Below are positions 5,168 to 6,396 of a DNA stretch of 6,396 nucleotides, piece by piece; the first letter of the stretch is position 1; the number at the start of each line of letters is the position of its first letter. The stretch is from Longimicrobiales bacterium (GTDB lineage Bacteria > Gemmatimonadota > Gemmatimonadetes > Longimicrobiales > Gaopeijiaceae): positions 1 through 6,396 of the forward strand of contig JAKMDG010000143.1 of assembly GCA_022428035.1 (NCBI GenBank). Reading direction: 5' to 3'. The notes under the pieces were generated by a model. It saw only the letters and a program-made list of their open reading frames with translations. It was not told where the DNA came from and did no database searches. Both the position numbers and the translations under genes were made by a program.

Positions 5168-6396
5168 ATGAAACGAAACGCGAAGCTTTTCGCCCTTCTC
5201 GCACTGGCCACAGTCGTCGCTTGTGACGTCGAGACCCCGACAGAACTGGCGCCCTCTCCCAACTTCTCGACCGTCTCGGCCTCGAGCGACGCGATCCCGG
5301 ATCGATACATCGTCCGACTGAGTGATGACGTCCCTAGCGCGGCCGCCGCTTCGGCATCGATGATGCGCGGACTTCGTGGTGAGGTTCACTTCACCTATGA
5401 GAACGTCTTCAAGGGCTTTGCCGTCACACTTCCGGCCCAGGCCTTGAACGGCCTTCGGCGGAATCCTCTCATCGCGGCGATCGAGCAGGATGCAGTCGTG
5501 ACCCTCGATGCGACTCAGTCCGGCGCAACCTGGGGGCTGGATCGGATCGATGAGAGGAGCCTCCCTCTTGATGGCGTCTACTCTTACGGTCCGACAGGTG
5601 CCGGTGTGGACGCGTACATCATCGATACCGGAATCCTCTCCGGGCATATCGATTTCGGTGGTCGGGTTCAACCGGGATACGACGCCGTGACGATTGGTGG
5701 TAACGCGGAAGACTGTGACGGCCACGGTACCCACGTTGCAGGTACTGTAGGAGGCACCCAGTGGGGCGTCGCCAAGGAAGTCAATCTGATCCCGGTCCGA
5801 GTCCTGGACTGCAACGGCTCCGGAAGTTTTTCAGGCGTGATCGCGGGAATGGACTGGGTTGCCGCACAGGCATCCGGCCCTTCAGTCGCCAATATGTCGC
5901 TGGGCGGCGGGGCCTCGTCGTCGGTCGACGCCGCGGTGAGCCGTATGGTCGACGCGGGTGTCACCGTCGTCGTGGCTGCGGGGAACTCCAACGCTGATGC
6001 GTGCAACTCGAGTCCTGCCAGAGCGGCCGCCGCGATTACCGTGGGTGCTACCACCTCCAGTGACGCGCGGGCATCCTACTCTAACTTCGGCAGCTGCCTC
6101 GACATCTTCGCTCCGGGTAGCGGCATCACGTCGGCCTGGTACACGAGCGCTAACTCAACCAACACGATCAGTGGCACATCCATGGCCTCGCCGCACGTAG
6201 CCGGAGCGGCTGCGCTTTGGCTGGAGGGGAATCCAAGCTGGACCCCTGCGGACGTCGTGAATGCCCTGACCGATGCCGCGACTCAGGGCGAGGTCACTAA
6301 CGCCGATGGTAGCGTGACATCAGGCCGTGGGAAGAAAAGAACAACCACAACAATTCCCAGCGCCAACCTCCTGCTTTACGTCGACCCGGGCATGGG
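5168..6396 (+). CDS. Aqualysin/proteinase K-like S8 serine protease, predicted lipoprotein (partial at 3' end)
   Basis: The frame is open from the ATG at 5168 to the window end (409 codons plus two bases), so the C-terminus is missing. Residues 1-18 form a lipoprotein signal peptide (K2, R3, hydrophobic core) ending in the lipobox VVAC with C19 as lipid anchor. Residues about 43-112 are an I9-type propeptide/inhibitor (YIVRL at 47-51). The catalytic domain starts near 117 with ATQSGATWGLDRIDER-like sequence (115-130). The triad is D153 (IIDTG), H186 (GHGTHVAG) and S338 (SGTSMASPH), with oxyanion N273 (AAGN). Four cysteines, C183, C215, C279 and C310, fit the two disulfides of aqualysin I, with the same local motifs (VLDCNGSGS, NMSLGGG). 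The protein would be exported, lipidated, self-processed and digest proteins at the cell surface or in the periplasm. The oddity is a basic, Thr-rich insertion at about 386-396 near the end of the domain. No clear Shine-Dalgarno sequence precedes the ATG, but the signal peptide supports this start. Confidence 0.95.
   Translation, partial: MKRNAKLFALLALATVVACDVETPTELAPSPNFSTVSASSDAIPDRYIVRLSDDVPSAAAASASMMRGLRGEVHFTYENVFKGFAVTLPAQALNGLRRNPLIAAIEQDAVVTLDATQSGATWGLDRIDERSLPLDGVYSYGPTGAGVDAYIIDTGILSGHIDFGGRVQPGYDAVTIGGNAEDCDGHGTHVAGTVGGTQWGVAKEVNLIPVRVLDCNGSGSFSGVIAGMDWVAAQASGPSVANMSLGGGASSSVDAAVSRMVDAGVTVVVAAGNSNADACNSSPARAAAAITVGATTSSDARASYSNFGSCLDIFAPGSGITSAWYTSANSTNTISGTSMASPHVAGAAALWLEGNPSWTPADVVNALTDAATQGEVTNADGSVTSGRGKKRTTTTIPSANLLLYVDPGM

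Noticed and set aside
4879..5310. A 144-residue N-terminal extension of the peptide transporter on the minus strand.
   Set aside because: It has no POT features, is compositionally odd, spans the promoter-like region and overlaps the start of the divergent protease. The ATG at 4878 has a nearby GGAG and gives the normal family N-terminus.
6308..6350. A pair of compensating frameshifts near the end of the protease domain.
   Set aside because: The other two plus frames contain stop codons here, while the sequence before and after fits the family in the same frame. An in-frame insertion is simpler.
1..6396. A defence system, mobile element or CRISPR array.
   Set aside because: No repeats with regular spacing, no transposase or integrase, no nuclease or toxin families, and all main genes belong to well-known housekeeping or nutritional families.

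Overview
The window is a GC-rich (by eye about 60%) stretch of bacterial chromosome. It holds four well-recognised protein genes and, at the right edge, one long gene that runs out of the window. A fifth, weaker candidate runs off the left edge. The style of the proteins (a lipoprotein-type aqualysin/proteinase K-like subtilase, a POT peptide transporter with the FFTEMWERFSYY signature, few Shine-Dalgarno sequences) suggests a Gram-negative, heterotrophic bacterium. My best guess is a Gemmatimonadota-like lineage, but this rests on remembered protein style, not on a marker gene. I see no rRNA, tRNA, transposase, integrase, phage gene, CRISPR array or toxin-antitoxin pair.

Layout from left to right. 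(1) Positions 1-124, minus strand: possible 5' end of a gene with a signal-peptide-like N-terminus. (2) Positions 125-204: short divergent intergenic gap with a 17-bp interrupted palindrome. (3) Positions 205-2113, plus strand: a two-gene operon with a 1-base gap, encoding a zinc-dependent histone-deacetylase-family amidohydrolase followed by a PLP enzyme of the D-cysteine desulfhydrase / ACC deaminase family. (4) Positions 2183-3226, minus strand: a Na+/Ca2+-exchanger-family membrane protein, convergent with the operon. (5) Positions 3361-4878, minus strand: a POT/PTR di-/tripeptide:proton symporter. (6) Positions 4879-5167: divergent intergenic region with a plausible promoter for the right-hand gene and a stem-loop in the transporter leader. 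(7) Positions 5168-6396, plus strand: an aqualysin-I-like serine protease with a lipoprotein signal peptide, I9 propeptide and complete catalytic triad; its C-terminal end lies beyond the window.

Functional reading. The right half looks like a protein-scavenging module: a surface-anchored or periplasmic protease makes peptides, and a divergently transcribed proton-coupled transporter can import the smallest of them. The cation exchanger follows on the transporter strand and may only be a neighbour. The left half is a small metabolic operon whose deacetylase could in principle release an amino compound for the PLP enzyme, but no substrate can be read from sequence. Nothing here is clearly a new biological system. 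The best leads are the tight deacetylase-PLP-lyase pairing, the lipoprotein form of an aqualysin-type protease with an unusual basic, threonine-rich insertion, and the leader stem-loop of the transporter.
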